Of a DNA stretch of 64,000 nucleotides, positions 20,751 through 28,799 are shown one piece after another; within the stretch, counting starts at the first letter, position 1; each line of letters opens with the position of its first letter. A model generated the notes under the pieces. The model had not been told where the DNA came from and made no database searches. It worked only from the letters and a program-made list of their open reading frames with translations. The position numbers were made by a program, and so were the translations under genes. This DNA comes from Gammaproteobacteria bacterium (GTDB lineage Bacteria; Pseudomonadota; Gammaproteobacteria; Xanthomonadales; Marinicellaceae), in assembly GCA_030430025.1 (NCBI GenBank), contig JAUIGR010000008.1:27454-91453 (forward strand), given 5' to 3'.

Positions 20751-20827
20751 CTGTCTCGAAAATCTATAACTGACTTCATGTATATGTTTTACATGAAGTG
20801 AAGTGAAATTAAATAAATTCGAGACAG
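20751..20827. repeat. Nested inverted repeat downstream of FG-GAP gene 1
   Basis: Outer arms CTGTCTCGAA (20751-20760) and TTCGAGACAG (20818-20827) are perfect complements. Inside them ACTTCATGTA (20773-20782) and TACATGAAGT (20790-20799) form a second perfect stem. The related structure follows FG-GAP gene 2 at 23459-23529. It lies between same-strand genes and may be a terminator, an mRNA-end stabiliser or a leader element of the DUF285 gene. Confidence 0.7.
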
Positions 20828-20847
20828 CCTCTGATCTTTTAACTCAA

Positions 20848-23256
20848 TCAATCCACTGATGATTCAAAACTGTTTAGATAAATCAAATCAAAATTGAAAA
20901 TATAAGCTGAACCTGAGTTCTGCCCATGTTCATCATCTGATGGTGCACCTATCAGGGCACGATTCCCCGATAAACTGACAGACGTTCCAAAACCAATGGA
21001 CTCTAAACTTTCATTATCTATGAATGTTATTTGACTACTATCATTCCATAGACTATCGGTATATTCATAAGTGTAAACCTTTTCATTCTTAGTACCGATT
21101 AAAGAGCGGGTGCCAGATAAGCTGACAGAATAACCAAATTTTTCATCTGTTGCAGTATCTGATGCAATCAACTTTGTTGATTCAACCCAGTCATTGCCAT
21201 TGAAATTGAAAATGTAAGCAGCTCCTGCAAAATAATGATCATTAATCATTGTTCCAGGTGCACCAATGATGACATGATCACCATCAAGGCTGGCTGAATA
21301 GCCAAAAGCATTCATTTCTTGACTATCAGAGGCTGTTAACATAGCCACATCTAGCCAATCATCACCGTTAAATTCGAAGATATAGACAAATCCTTCCTTA
21401 AATAATAGAGGCGGACACAAAATCTGACAATCTTGTGTATAAGGATACTCACCACTAATAAGAAGTCTGTCGCCTGATAAACTGATCGTTCTCGCAAATG
21501 AATTTTCTTCATTTCCTTCAGGTTTGACTAGTTTAGCTGTTTGTTCAAACTGTAGTAAATTGTTATTGAAGTCAAAAATATAAACAGCCTCTTCCTGTGG
21601 TGCACTCACAGCCGCTCTAGAGTTGTTAATATCAACAACGGTACCAAAATTACTGCCTTCAACAAGCTCTTCAGCAACCAGTTTACCGACTTCATTCCAT
21701 TCGATGCCATTATGATAATAAAAATAAACAGCACCTGAATCATTAATGCCGGTATTTTCATCGGGAGCACCAACCAGCGCCGAATTACCCGATAAGCTCA
21801 CTGATCTACCAAATCTACCACCATTACCTGTGAATTTGCCGACATTAATCCAACTATCACCATCATATTCAAAAAAATAGACCGATCCTGAGTTACCATC
21901 GTCACCCTCATTATCACCATATGCGCCAACCAAGGCCCTATTACCTGAGAGGCTAACTTCATAGCCAAATCGATCAAAGGCTGCGCTATCAGAGGCAACG
22001 ATGTCAGCACTTTTAAGCCAATCCATTCCCAGTTTTTTATAGACATGAACAACACCTGTTCCTGAGGTACCGTTGTGGCTATAATCAGGTGAGCCTATAA
22101 ACAATTCACCATTATGAAATTCTAAAGACTTGCCAAAATAATAAAAATCAGACTCTAACGTCAAGGTTTGTGTCCACTGATCATTGTTTTGTTCGAATAC
22201 GTGGACATATGATGGTTTACCAAGACTAGAAGTGGTTGTTATTGATATTTGATCACCATTTAATGCCACTGAACTACCAAAAAAAAGACTTTCTATGCCA
22301 TAAGTATCAACCAGTTTAGTCTTTTGTATCCAATTATCATTGATATACTGAAATAGGTAAGCTGCTGTGCCTCCAGGGGATCCAATAAGCGCCAGATCAG
22401 CCTCTAGACTGATTGAAGAGCCGAACTTATCCCACTTATTAGTGTCAAATCCGGTGAGTTCGGCTGTTTCTATCCAGGTGTTCTCTTTAAATTCAAATAC
22501 ATAGACAGCACCAGAATACTCTTGATCTAGAGCGTCTTTATCAATGCTCCCCACTAACACTCTATCACCATCAAGAACAACTGTATACCCAAAATTATCA
22601 AGTCTATAGCCATTGGAGGGCACTAATTTTGCTGTTTCAATCCAATTATTACCGTCAAACTCAAAAATGTAGGCGACTCCAACTAATTCTTCATTATATG
22701 ATTCACCTATATTAGCAATGGGAGCGCTGACCACCATTCGATCACCTGATAAACTAACAGAATAACCAAACTTATCATTAGTTACACCCTCTGGTGATGT
22801 TAATTCAACTGTTTCTACCCAATTCTCTCCATCAAACTCAAAAATATAAACAGCTCCAGCATGGGTATGACTGTAGGCATTTACTACAGCACGATTCCCA
22901 GAAAGGTTGACGGAAGTTGCAAATTCAAAGTTATATGAAGGATAGTCAGGTTTGCTCATGATCTTTTGTGTTTCTATCCAATTCTCTCCGTCATATTCAA
23001 ACATAATGGCATTAACGCCTGTTCCTACTAACATTCGATCATTATCAATTGAGAAACTTCCGCCAAGATGGGCGCTTTGTCCACCAAGCCCATTTGGTGT
23101 GGGCAGTAATTTTTGCTCCAATGTCGCTTGTTCCAAACTGAGCCATTGGGCTTTGCTAACACCGTTAGGCGGCTGTTCGTCAAAAATATTTGCAAAGGTT
23201 TGAAAACTCGATACCGACAGGATCGTCAGTAATATCATATTGATTTTGTTTTTCAT
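20848..23256 (-). CDS. Secreted FG-GAP repeat protein, paralogue 1
   Basis: The 802-residue protein has a signal peptide (MKNKINMILLTILSVSSFQT, cleavage near TFA). It is built of ~50-60-residue repeats of the type FGYSVSLSGDRMVVSAP...VYIFEFDGNNWIETAKL, spaced as in integrin-alpha-like FG-GAP beta-propellers; I count about twelve to fourteen blades. One loop holds a C.ILCPP insertion shared with its paralogue. The chain ends in NFDLIYLNSFESSVD, resembling the short NGFE-type tails of secreted proteins in Xanthomonadales-like bacteria. It is probably extracellular or on the surface; the ligand is unknown. Its neighbours are a tandem paralogue upstream and the DUF285 protein downstream. Confidence 0.85.
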   Translation of the reverse strand: MKNKINMILLTILSVSSFQTFANIFDEQPPNGVSKAQWLSLEQATLEQKLLPTPNGLGGQSAHLGGSFSIDNDRMLVGTGVNAIMFEYDGENWIETQKIMSKPDYPSYNFEFATSVNLSGNRAVVNAYSHTHAGAVYIFEFDGENWVETVELTSPEGVTNDKFGYSVSLSGDRMVVSAPIANIGESYNEELVGVAYIFEFDGNNWIETAKLVPSNGYRLDNFGYTVVLDGDRVLVGSIDKDALDQEYSGAVYVFEFKENTWIETAELTGFDTNKWDKFGSSISLEADLALIGSPGGTAAYLFQYINDNWIQKTKLVDTYGIESLFFGSSVALNGDQISITTTSSLGKPSYVHVFEQNNDQWTQTLTLESDFYYFGKSLEFHNGELFIGSPDYSHNGTSGTGVVHVYKKLGMDWLKSADIVASDSAAFDRFGYEVSLSGNRALVGAYGDNEGDDGNSGSVYFFEYDGDSWINVGKFTGNGGRFGRSVSLSGNSALVGAPDENTGINDSGAVYFYYHNGIEWNEVGKLVAEELVEGSNFGTVVDINNSRAAVSAPQEEAVYIFDFNNNLLQFEQTAKLVKPEGNEENSFARTISLSGDRLLISGEYPYTQDCQILCPPLLFKEGFVYIFEFNGDDWLDVAMLTASDSQEMNAFGYSASLDGDHVIIGAPGTMINDHYFAGAAYIFNFNGNDWVESTKLIASDTATDEKFGYSVSLSGTRSLIGTKNEKVYTYEYTDSLWNDSSQITFIDNESLESIGFGTSVSLSGNRALIGAPSDDEHGQNSGSAYIFNFDLIYLNSFESSVD

Positions 23257-23549
23257 AATATCGTCTCATAAAGTTATAGTTATAGTTATTTTAGGTAAAG
23301 GCAGCAGTGAACAACACTAAGACTCATACCAATCAGCAATGCGTCAAATAATTGATATTTGACAGTTTTTAATGAACAAGGCACCTGTTCTTATTTATTT
23401 TTTATCGTTTGTAGCAATAATTTCTGGATTAAGTAGATAGATTAGGTGTGTTAATCGGCTGCCTCGAAAATCTATGCTGACTTCATGTATATACTTTGCA
23501 TGAAGTCAGTTCAAATAAATTCGAGACAGCCTCTGATCTTTTAACTCAA
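23257..23549. other. Spacer between the FG-GAP paralogues
   Basis: About 290 bases. The left part is the leader of paralogue 1 (near-identical to 25962-26105). The right part holds the nested inverted repeat at 23459-23529 and the tail of the duplicated unit. No gene is seen. Confidence 0.7.
23459..23529. repeat. Nested inverted repeat downstream of FG-GAP gene 2
   Basis: Outer arms CTGCCTCGAA and TTCGAGACAG (one mismatch) enclose CTGACTTCATG (23477-23487) and CATGAAGTCAG (23499-23509), a perfect 11-bp stem. It is homologous to 20751-20827. The inner stem is kept in both copies although surrounding bases differ, which favours a structural role. Confidence 0.7.
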
Positions 23550-25961
23550 TCAATCCACTGATGATTCAAAACTGTTTCGATAAATCAAATCGAAATTGAA
23601 AATATAAGCTGAACCTGAGTTCTGCCCATGTTCATCATCTGATGGTGCACCTATCAGGGCACGACCTCCGGATAAACTGACAGAAGTTCCAAATTCCATA
23701 GGATATTGACCCTCATTATCTGTGGCCATGATTTGCCCTCTTTCACTCCAAGTATTATCAATTTTTTCAAACGTATATACCTTGTTATCTTCTCCTGGCA
23801 TAGAGGTAGGAATGGCTGTACTTATTAGGGCTTGATCGCCAGACAGGCTTATGGCAGCACCAAATGTTTCATGTACAACCGGATCTGATGCGGTTAATTT
23901 TGCTGATTCGATCCAGTCATTACCATCAAATTCAAAAACATACACAGCACCTGCACTATTTGCTTGTTCATCATCATGTGGCGCACCAATCATGGCACGA
24001 TCGCCATCGAGACTAACTGAAGTGCCGAAATAATTACCCTCAAATCCATCAGAGGCAGTCAATTGCGCCATTTCTAACCAAGTATTGCCATCGTATTCAA
24101 AAATATAAGCATACCCCTCAATTTCTGGATATGGTGGACAAAGAATCATACAAACTGGGAAAGGAAACGGGTGACCACTTATGAGAATTCGATCACCTGA
24201 TAAACTCAGGGTTCGCCCAAACAAGATGTTTTCATTGCCTTCAGGCTTCATCAATTTAGCTGTTTGTTCAAACTGCAATAAATTATCATTGAAGTCAAAA
24301 ACATAAACCGCTTCTTCTTGTGAAGCACCAACAATAGCTCTCCAATTTTCAATGTCAACAGCAATACCAAAATCACTGCCTTCAACAAGATTATCAGCAA
24401 CCAGTTTACCGACTTCATTCCATTGGACGCCATTATGATAGTAAAAATAGACAGCCCCTGAATCATTAACGTCGGTATTTTCATCTGGAGCACCTATCAG
24501 GGCCAAATTTCCTGATAAGCTGACTGATTTGCCAAAACTACCACCATTGCCTGTAAATTTACCGACATTGATCCAGCTACCATCAATATAATCAAAAAAG
24601 TAAGCTGATCCTGAATAGTCCTCACCATCTTCATTATCTCCATAAGCGCCAACCAAGGCTCGATTACCTGACAAACTGACTTGATAACCAAATTGATCAT
24701 AAGCCGCGCTGTCAGAGGCAACGATGTCTGTCGTTTTTACCCATTCTGTAAAAGGTTTTCTATAAACCTCAATCCCTCCTGATTCATCAGAATCATTATA
24801 TTCATAGTATGAACTTATAAATAGCTGGTCATTATAAGCAGCTAACGCTGTTCCAAAAGTATAACTACTTAATTGAGCATCAGATGTTATTGTGGAAGTT
24901 TGTGTCCACTGGTTATTGTTTTGTTCAAAAACATGGGCATATGCAGGGCTAATAGAACCACTGCGGGAAATGACAATTATTTGACCATCACCTAGAGCAA
25001 CCGATTTGCCAAAGTCCTTAACATCGACACCATCGGTGTTAAACAGCTTAACTTTTTGTATCCAATCATCACCACTGTGCTCGAAAAGATAAGCTGCTCC
25101 TGAGCCAATATCACTTCCATTGTTTCCATCAGCTCCAATAAGCAGCTGATTGGCTTTTAAACTCATTGCCAAGCCGAATTTACCTCCTACTTTCGGATCA
25201 GATGACGTGATAATAGCCGTTTCTTTCCAAATATTTCCATCAAATTCAAATGAGTAAACAGCTCCCCCGTCAGGGGTTCTAGGAGCTCCTACTAAAATCA
25301 TGTCTCCATCTATAACAACAGAATGCCCAAAATTATCAGACCCATAACCATTTGAAGCGGTCAGTTTCGCAGTTTCATTCCAGCTGTTTCCATCAAACTC
25401 AAAAACATAAGCAGCACCAACCTGCCCATCGGCTAGTGGGGCGCCAACTACCATCCGATCACCTGATATATTGAGAGAATGTCCAAACTCATCACCGTTA
25501 ACACCATCAGAAGACTTTATTTGAGTTGATTCAATCCATTGATTATTCTTAAATTCAAAAGTATTAACGACACCTGGAGTCGCATAAGAGTAGCTCCTGA
25601 AGCTACTAACTGCAGCATGATTTTCTGACAGGGCAACAGCAGTAATGCCAGATGTATCTGCTATTTTCTGTGTTTCAACCCAATTGTCTCCGTCAAACTC
25701 AAACATGATGGCTTTAGAAGAAGCAGTCACGAGCATTCGATCATTATCAATTGAGAAACTTCTGCCAAGATGGGTTTCTTGTCCACCAAGACCGTTGGGT
25801 GTAGGCAGTAATTTTTGCTCCAATGTCGCTTGTTCCAAACTGAGCCATTGGGCTTTGCTAACACCGTTAGGCGGCTGTTCGTCAAAAATATTTTTAGCAA
25901 AGGTTTGGAAACTCGATACCGACAGGATCGTCAGTAGTATCATATTGATTTTGTATCTCAT
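23550..25961 (-). CDS. Secreted FG-GAP repeat protein, paralogue 2
   Basis: The 803-residue tandem paralogue of the protein at 20848-23256 has the same signal peptide style, blade plan and C.ILCPP loop, and the NSFESSVD tail. Similarity is very high at both ends and around residues ~400-570 (SDSAAYDQFGYQVSLSGNRA and following). It is much lower at ~75-390, where loops and blade edges differ. Export and a beta-propeller fold are expected; the ligand is unknown. It has its own copy of the leader, so each paralogue may be transcribed separately. Confidence 0.85.
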   Translation of the reverse strand: MRYKINMILLTILSVSSFQTFAKNIFDEQPPNGVSKAQWLSLEQATLEQKLLPTPNGLGGQETHLGRSFSIDNDRMLVTASSKAIMFEFDGDNWVETQKIADTSGITAVALSENHAAVSSFRSYSYATPGVVNTFEFKNNQWIESTQIKSSDGVNGDEFGHSLNISGDRMVVGAPLADGQVGAAYVFEFDGNSWNETAKLTASNGYGSDNFGHSVVIDGDMILVGAPRTPDGGAVYSFEFDGNIWKETAIITSSDPKVGGKFGLAMSLKANQLLIGADGNNGSDIGSGAAYLFEHSGDDWIQKVKLFNTDGVDVKDFGKSVALGDGQIIVISRSGSISPAYAHVFEQNNNQWTQTSTITSDAQLSSYTFGTALAAYNDQLFISSYYEYNDSDESGGIEVYRKPFTEWVKTTDIVASDSAAYDQFGYQVSLSGNRALVGAYGDNEDGEDYSGSAYFFDYIDGSWINVGKFTGNGGSFGKSVSLSGNLALIGAPDENTDVNDSGAVYFYYHNGVQWNEVGKLVADNLVEGSDFGIAVDIENWRAIVGASQEEAVYVFDFNDNLLQFEQTAKLMKPEGNENILFGRTLSLSGDRILISGHPFPFPVCMILCPPYPEIEGYAYIFEYDGNTWLEMAQLTASDGFEGNYFGTSVSLDGDRAMIGAPHDDEQANSAGAVYVFEFDGNDWIESAKLTASDPVVHETFGAAISLSGDQALISTAIPTSMPGEDNKVYTFEKIDNTWSERGQIMATDNEGQYPMEFGTSVSLSGGRALIGAPSDDEHGQNSGSAYIFNFDLIYRNSFESSVD

Positions 25962-26332
25962 AATATCGTCTCATAAAATTATAGTTATAGTTATTAAGGT
26001 AAAGGCAGCAGTGGACAACACTAAGACCCATACCGATTAGCAATGCGTCAAATAATTGATATTCGACAGTTTTTAATGAACAAGGCACCTGTTCTTATTT
26101 ATTTTCTTACCGTGCATCAGATTTTAGGTACATGATCCAATAAAACCACATGTACCAATGGTACAATGATTCATATTAAAATAATGTTAAAAAGGGATCG
26201 AGTAAAAGCCCTTGAAATAATTTTCATTTAATGACTTCATCAACATTAATACCATTAACCGAGCAAGATAACATGACTCAATATTAGTTTGAGACAGATT
26301 AAAAATAAGTTAACATATTGATTATTAACTAG

Positions 26333-26485
26333 AATATAACATTTTCTGGTTTGCTTGATCGTTTCGGCCAAGTATTATCCGTCAGTGACAAACAGATCTG
26401 GATCTTTGGATGGTTTACTGAGTTTGTTGCTGTGGACCTTCTTTTATCACATTGGCGTCCCCAGCTTGGCATTTTTGGTTTTTGA
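26333..26485 (+). pseudogene. Possible remnant of a coding region (C-terminal piece)
   Basis: After a TAG at 26330 the frame runs 50 codons with no usable start and ends TGA. Its translation has protein-like composition (SGLLDRFGQVLSVSDKQIW, FTEFVAVDLLLSHWRPQLG) and might be the tail of a degraded gene. No family was recognised. It may be chance. Confidence 0.2.
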
Positions 26486-26490
26486 ATAAG

Positions 26491-26537
26491 TAGTCGAACC
26501 TGAAAAAGTCCATCCTGACATTTTTCAGGTTCGGCTA
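26491..26537. repeat. Short palindrome related to the 305-bp element
   Basis: TAGTCGAACCTGAAAAA pairs with TTTTTCAGGTTCGGCTA (13 bp perfect, 16 of 17 overall) around a 13-base loop. The arm is the same sequence as the left end of the elements at 34247 and 49005, so it looks like a minimal derivative made only of element ends. It lies in the spacer before the YgjP-like gene's 3' end and could also act as a terminator. Confidence 0.7.
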
Positions 26538-26645
26538 AGTTAATGACTGAACACTGTCACTCTAAAAGCAATGTTCAACGATCAAAACACGATCTTGCTA
26601 ATCATAAAAATCATATTGACTCTTATACAAACAAGGGCATCTCTG

Positions 26646-27350
26646 TTAATAAGGTGTCCTTAATATCGACTGTCTTTTTCGCCAGTCAGGTAAATATTGT
26701 GCCATTAGTGCATAAAAACGTCGATTATGTAGTCGCTCATGTAAATGAGTCATTTCATGTACCACGATATATTCCAGACATTCAGGCGGGTATTGTGCCA
26801 GTAACAAATTCAACCAAATTCTCGCTTTGGTAATATGGCAAGTACCCCACCGAGTTTTCATATTTTTGATCCGACATTCTGACACGCGTTTACCGATGAT
26901 TGGTTGCCATCGTTCAATTATATCTTCAGCCCTATTTAATAATTGTGATCGATACCAACGATCCAAAAGTTTTTGCTTACTGGCTTTAGTGGTATTTGAA
27001 CGGACAAACATGTGTAGATGTTTTTCGTCTATCTTAATGTGGCATTTGCCGGTTGTGCTGATCAACATCAACGAATAAAACTGACCAAAAAACAAATGTT
27101 GTTCACCTGTTATGTATTGAAACTGAGGTTTAATCACCCTGTCAGCGAGCTGTTGTTGTGCTGCTTTGATCCACTCCATTCGCTCTGATACAAATCGATT
27201 GATCTGGGCATTAGTCACCTGGTAAGGGGCTGAAACACGGACTTGACCATCAGGTTTCAATACACGCAAGTGTAGGTTTTTGATCTTTTTTCGCCAAACC
27301 AAGACACTCTGATCTTGAATCGTTAGGTAACTGTTTGTTGATTTTTTCAC
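26646..27350 (-). CDS. YgjP-like M48-family metallopeptidase
   Basis: The 234-residue protein belongs to the YgjP/DUF45 (WLM-like) family of small zinc metallopeptidases. The zinc motif is VVHEMTHLHERLHNRRF near residue 190, with HExxH. The upstream family blocks KNMKTRWGTCHITKARIWLN and LLAQYPPECLEYIVVHE are clear. No signal peptide or membrane segment is present, so it is cytoplasmic. The physiological substrate is unknown. It starts with GTG at 27350 and overlaps the queA stop by 4 bases (GTGA), which marks translational coupling at the end of the rlmE-ftsH-folP-glmM operon. Confidence 0.9.
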   Translation of the reverse strand: MKKSTNSYLTIQDQSVLVWRKKIKNLHLRVLKPDGQVRVSAPYQVTNAQINRFVSERMEWIKAAQQQLADRVIKPQFQYITGEQHLFFGQFYSLMLISTTGKCHIKIDEKHLHMFVRSNTTKASKQKLLDRWYRSQLLNRAEDIIERWQPIIGKRVSECRIKNMKTRWGTCHITKARIWLNLLLAQYPPECLEYIVVHEMTHLHERLHNRRFYALMAQYLPDWRKRQSILRTPY

Positions 27351-28363
27351 AGGATCAACATCGCATCACCGTAGCTAAAAAAACGGTATTTTTGCTCAAT
27401 GGCGTGTTGATAAGCATTCATAATGGCAGTCTGACCGGCGAGAGCGGAAACCAACATCACCAAAGTGGACTCTGGTAAATGAAAGTTGGTAATCAAACCA
27501 TCAATGATTTTGAACTCATATCCTGGATAGATAAAAATTTGTGTATCACCCTGGAACGGCTCAATACAACCTGACCGTGCTGAGGTCTCCAAACAACGTA
27601 CTGCTGTAGTACCAACCGCAATCACACGACCACCTTGTGCTTGTGTTCGCCTGACCAAATCACACACTTCAGGCGTCACTTCTAACCATTCTTTATGCAT
27701 TTTGTGATCGCTGACATTTTCTGATTTGACTGGCTGAAAAGTACCTGCGCCTACATGCAGAGTGACAAAAGCCATTTGAACACCTTGCTGCTTTAGCTCA
27801 GTCAATAAAGTTTCATCAAAATGCAAACCCGCCGTGGGAGCTGCTACCGCACCTGTTCGTTCAGCATAAACTGTTTGGTAACGCTCATCATCAGCAGCAT
27901 CTACGGGACGAGTAATGTATGGTGGTAAAGGCATGTCACCATGACAGTCCATCAGATCAGATAGGTTTTCAGCCAATGTTTCACACAAAAAGAACATGCC
28001 CGAGCGTGCTGTAACTTTGAGCTTAGCATCACCATCAAAATAGATTATAGAACCCAACCTGATTGATTTATTGGCTTTGAGCATGGTTTTAGCTTGCCTG
28101 TCATTGAGAATGCGCTCAATGAACACCTCGACCTGACCACCGGTGGCTTTTTGTCCCTTCAGCCTAGCAGGAATCACTTTGGTATTATTAAATACCAGTA
28201 AATCACCCGCCTGAAACCATTGGCCAATGCTTTTGAATGTGGCGTCGGTCAGCTGTCCTGTTTGTCGATTTAAATGCAATAAGCGACTATCAGAACGATT
28301 ATCAAGAGGGTATTGAGCAATCAGCCCTTCAGGCAAATCAAAGGCAAACTCTGATTTATTCAT
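27347..28363 (-). CDS. queA: S-adenosylmethionine:tRNA ribosyltransferase-isomerase
   Basis: Transfers and isomerises the ribose of SAM onto 7-aminomethyl-7-deazaguanine at tRNA position 34, giving epoxyqueuosine. Family blocks: FDLPEGLIAQYPLDNRSDSRLL at the N-terminus, GDLLVFNNTKVIPARLKG, MPLPPYITRP, GAVAAPTAGLHFD, VTLHVGAGTFQPV, and ITNFHLPESTLVMLVSA near the end. The length (338) is slightly below the common 345-355. No tgt gene adjoins it; instead it sits between the PCuAC gene (1-base gap) and the YgjP-like gene. Confidence 0.96.
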   Translation of the reverse strand: MNKSEFAFDLPEGLIAQYPLDNRSDSRLLHLNRQTGQLTDATFKSIGQWFQAGDLLVFNNTKVIPARLKGQKATGGQVEVFIERILNDRQAKTMLKANKSIRLGSIIYFDGDAKLKVTARSGMFFLCETLAENLSDLMDCHGDMPLPPYITRPVDAADDERYQTVYAERTGAVAAPTAGLHFDETLLTELKQQGVQMAFVTLHVGAGTFQPVKSENVSDHKMHKEWLEVTPEVCDLVRRTQAQGGRVIAVGTTAVRCLETSARSGCIEPFQGDTQIFIYPGYEFKIIDGLITNFHLPESTLVMLVSALAGQTAIMNAYQHAIEQKYRFFSYGDAMLIL

Positions 28364-28364
28364 A

Positions 28365-28799
28365 TCAGTCGCTGGTTTTGACAGGAAAGTCTAAATGTTG
28401 AACTTGTTCATTACCCACTGTATCTTCATAAATCAAACAAATACGCACCACGTCACCAATCTTAAATGTTTCTTTAGGCATCATCAACATGATGTGGAGA
28501 CCTCCTGGCTCAAAACTCAACATATCCCCAGGGTTAAGTAATAATGACTTTTGCTCTTCCATACGATATTGACCATTTTCTTCAATACTGCGATGAACTT
28601 CTGTCATTCCGAAAGCAGGACTATAGGCACCCACCAACTTTATTTTCTCTGTAGTTTGATTCTCTATTGTTAAATACGCTGCCATCATTTTGACACCGGG
28701 AGGTGCAGCACGCAACCACGGCATTTTGACATCAGGAAAATCATATGCAGATAGTTGAAAGCTCAACCATAAACCCAAAATAACCGATGTAATCTTCAT
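28365..28799 (-). CDS. PCuAC-type periplasmic copper chaperone
   Basis: The 144-residue exported protein starts with a signal peptide (MKITSVILGLWLSFQLSAYD). It carries the exact H-x10-M-x21-H-x-M copper site: His in TEVHRS, Met in YRMEEQ, then HIM in GGLHIMLMM. PCuAC proteins bind Cu(I) and help metallate cytochrome oxidase, often together with Sco. Here it is embedded in a housekeeping operon, overlapping glmM by 4 bases, with no Sco or oxidase genes in view. The body fits the DUF461 fold (RAAPPGVKMMAAYLTIEN). Function is assigned from the complete motif. Confidence 0.93.
   Translation of the reverse strand: MKITSVILGLWLSFQLSAYDFPDVKMPWLRAAPPGVKMMAAYLTIENQTTEKIKLVGAYSPAFGMTEVHRSIEENGQYRMEEQKSLLLNPGDMLSFEPGGLHIMLMMPKETFKIGDVVRICLIYEDTVGNEQVQHLDFPVKTSD

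Larger units (their letters stand above)
20701..26105 (-). repeat. Tandem duplication of a ~2.7-kb FG-GAP gene unit
   Basis: The segments ~20701-23400 and ~23401-26105 are two copies of one unit: downstream hairpin, FG-GAP coding region and upstream leader. Corresponding landmarks are offset by 2702 bases (stops) to 2705 bases (starts). The leader sequences (for example AATATCGTCTCATAAA and GAACAAGGCACCTGTTC) and the 3' ends (TTTTAACTCAATCAATCCAC) are nearly identical, while internal coding parts have diverged unevenly. Confidence 0.88.
25962..26645. other. Intergenic region upstream of the FG-GAP island
   Basis: About 680 bases. 25962-26105 is the leader of FG-GAP paralogue 2. Two dyads lie at 26127-26156 (GGTACATG/CATGTACC) and 26152-26164 (GTACCAATGGTAC), outside the duplicated unit, and could be regulator sites. 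A start-less 50-codon frame occupies 26333-26485. A 47-bp palindrome sits at 26491-26537. I see no intact gene. Confidence 0.6.
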
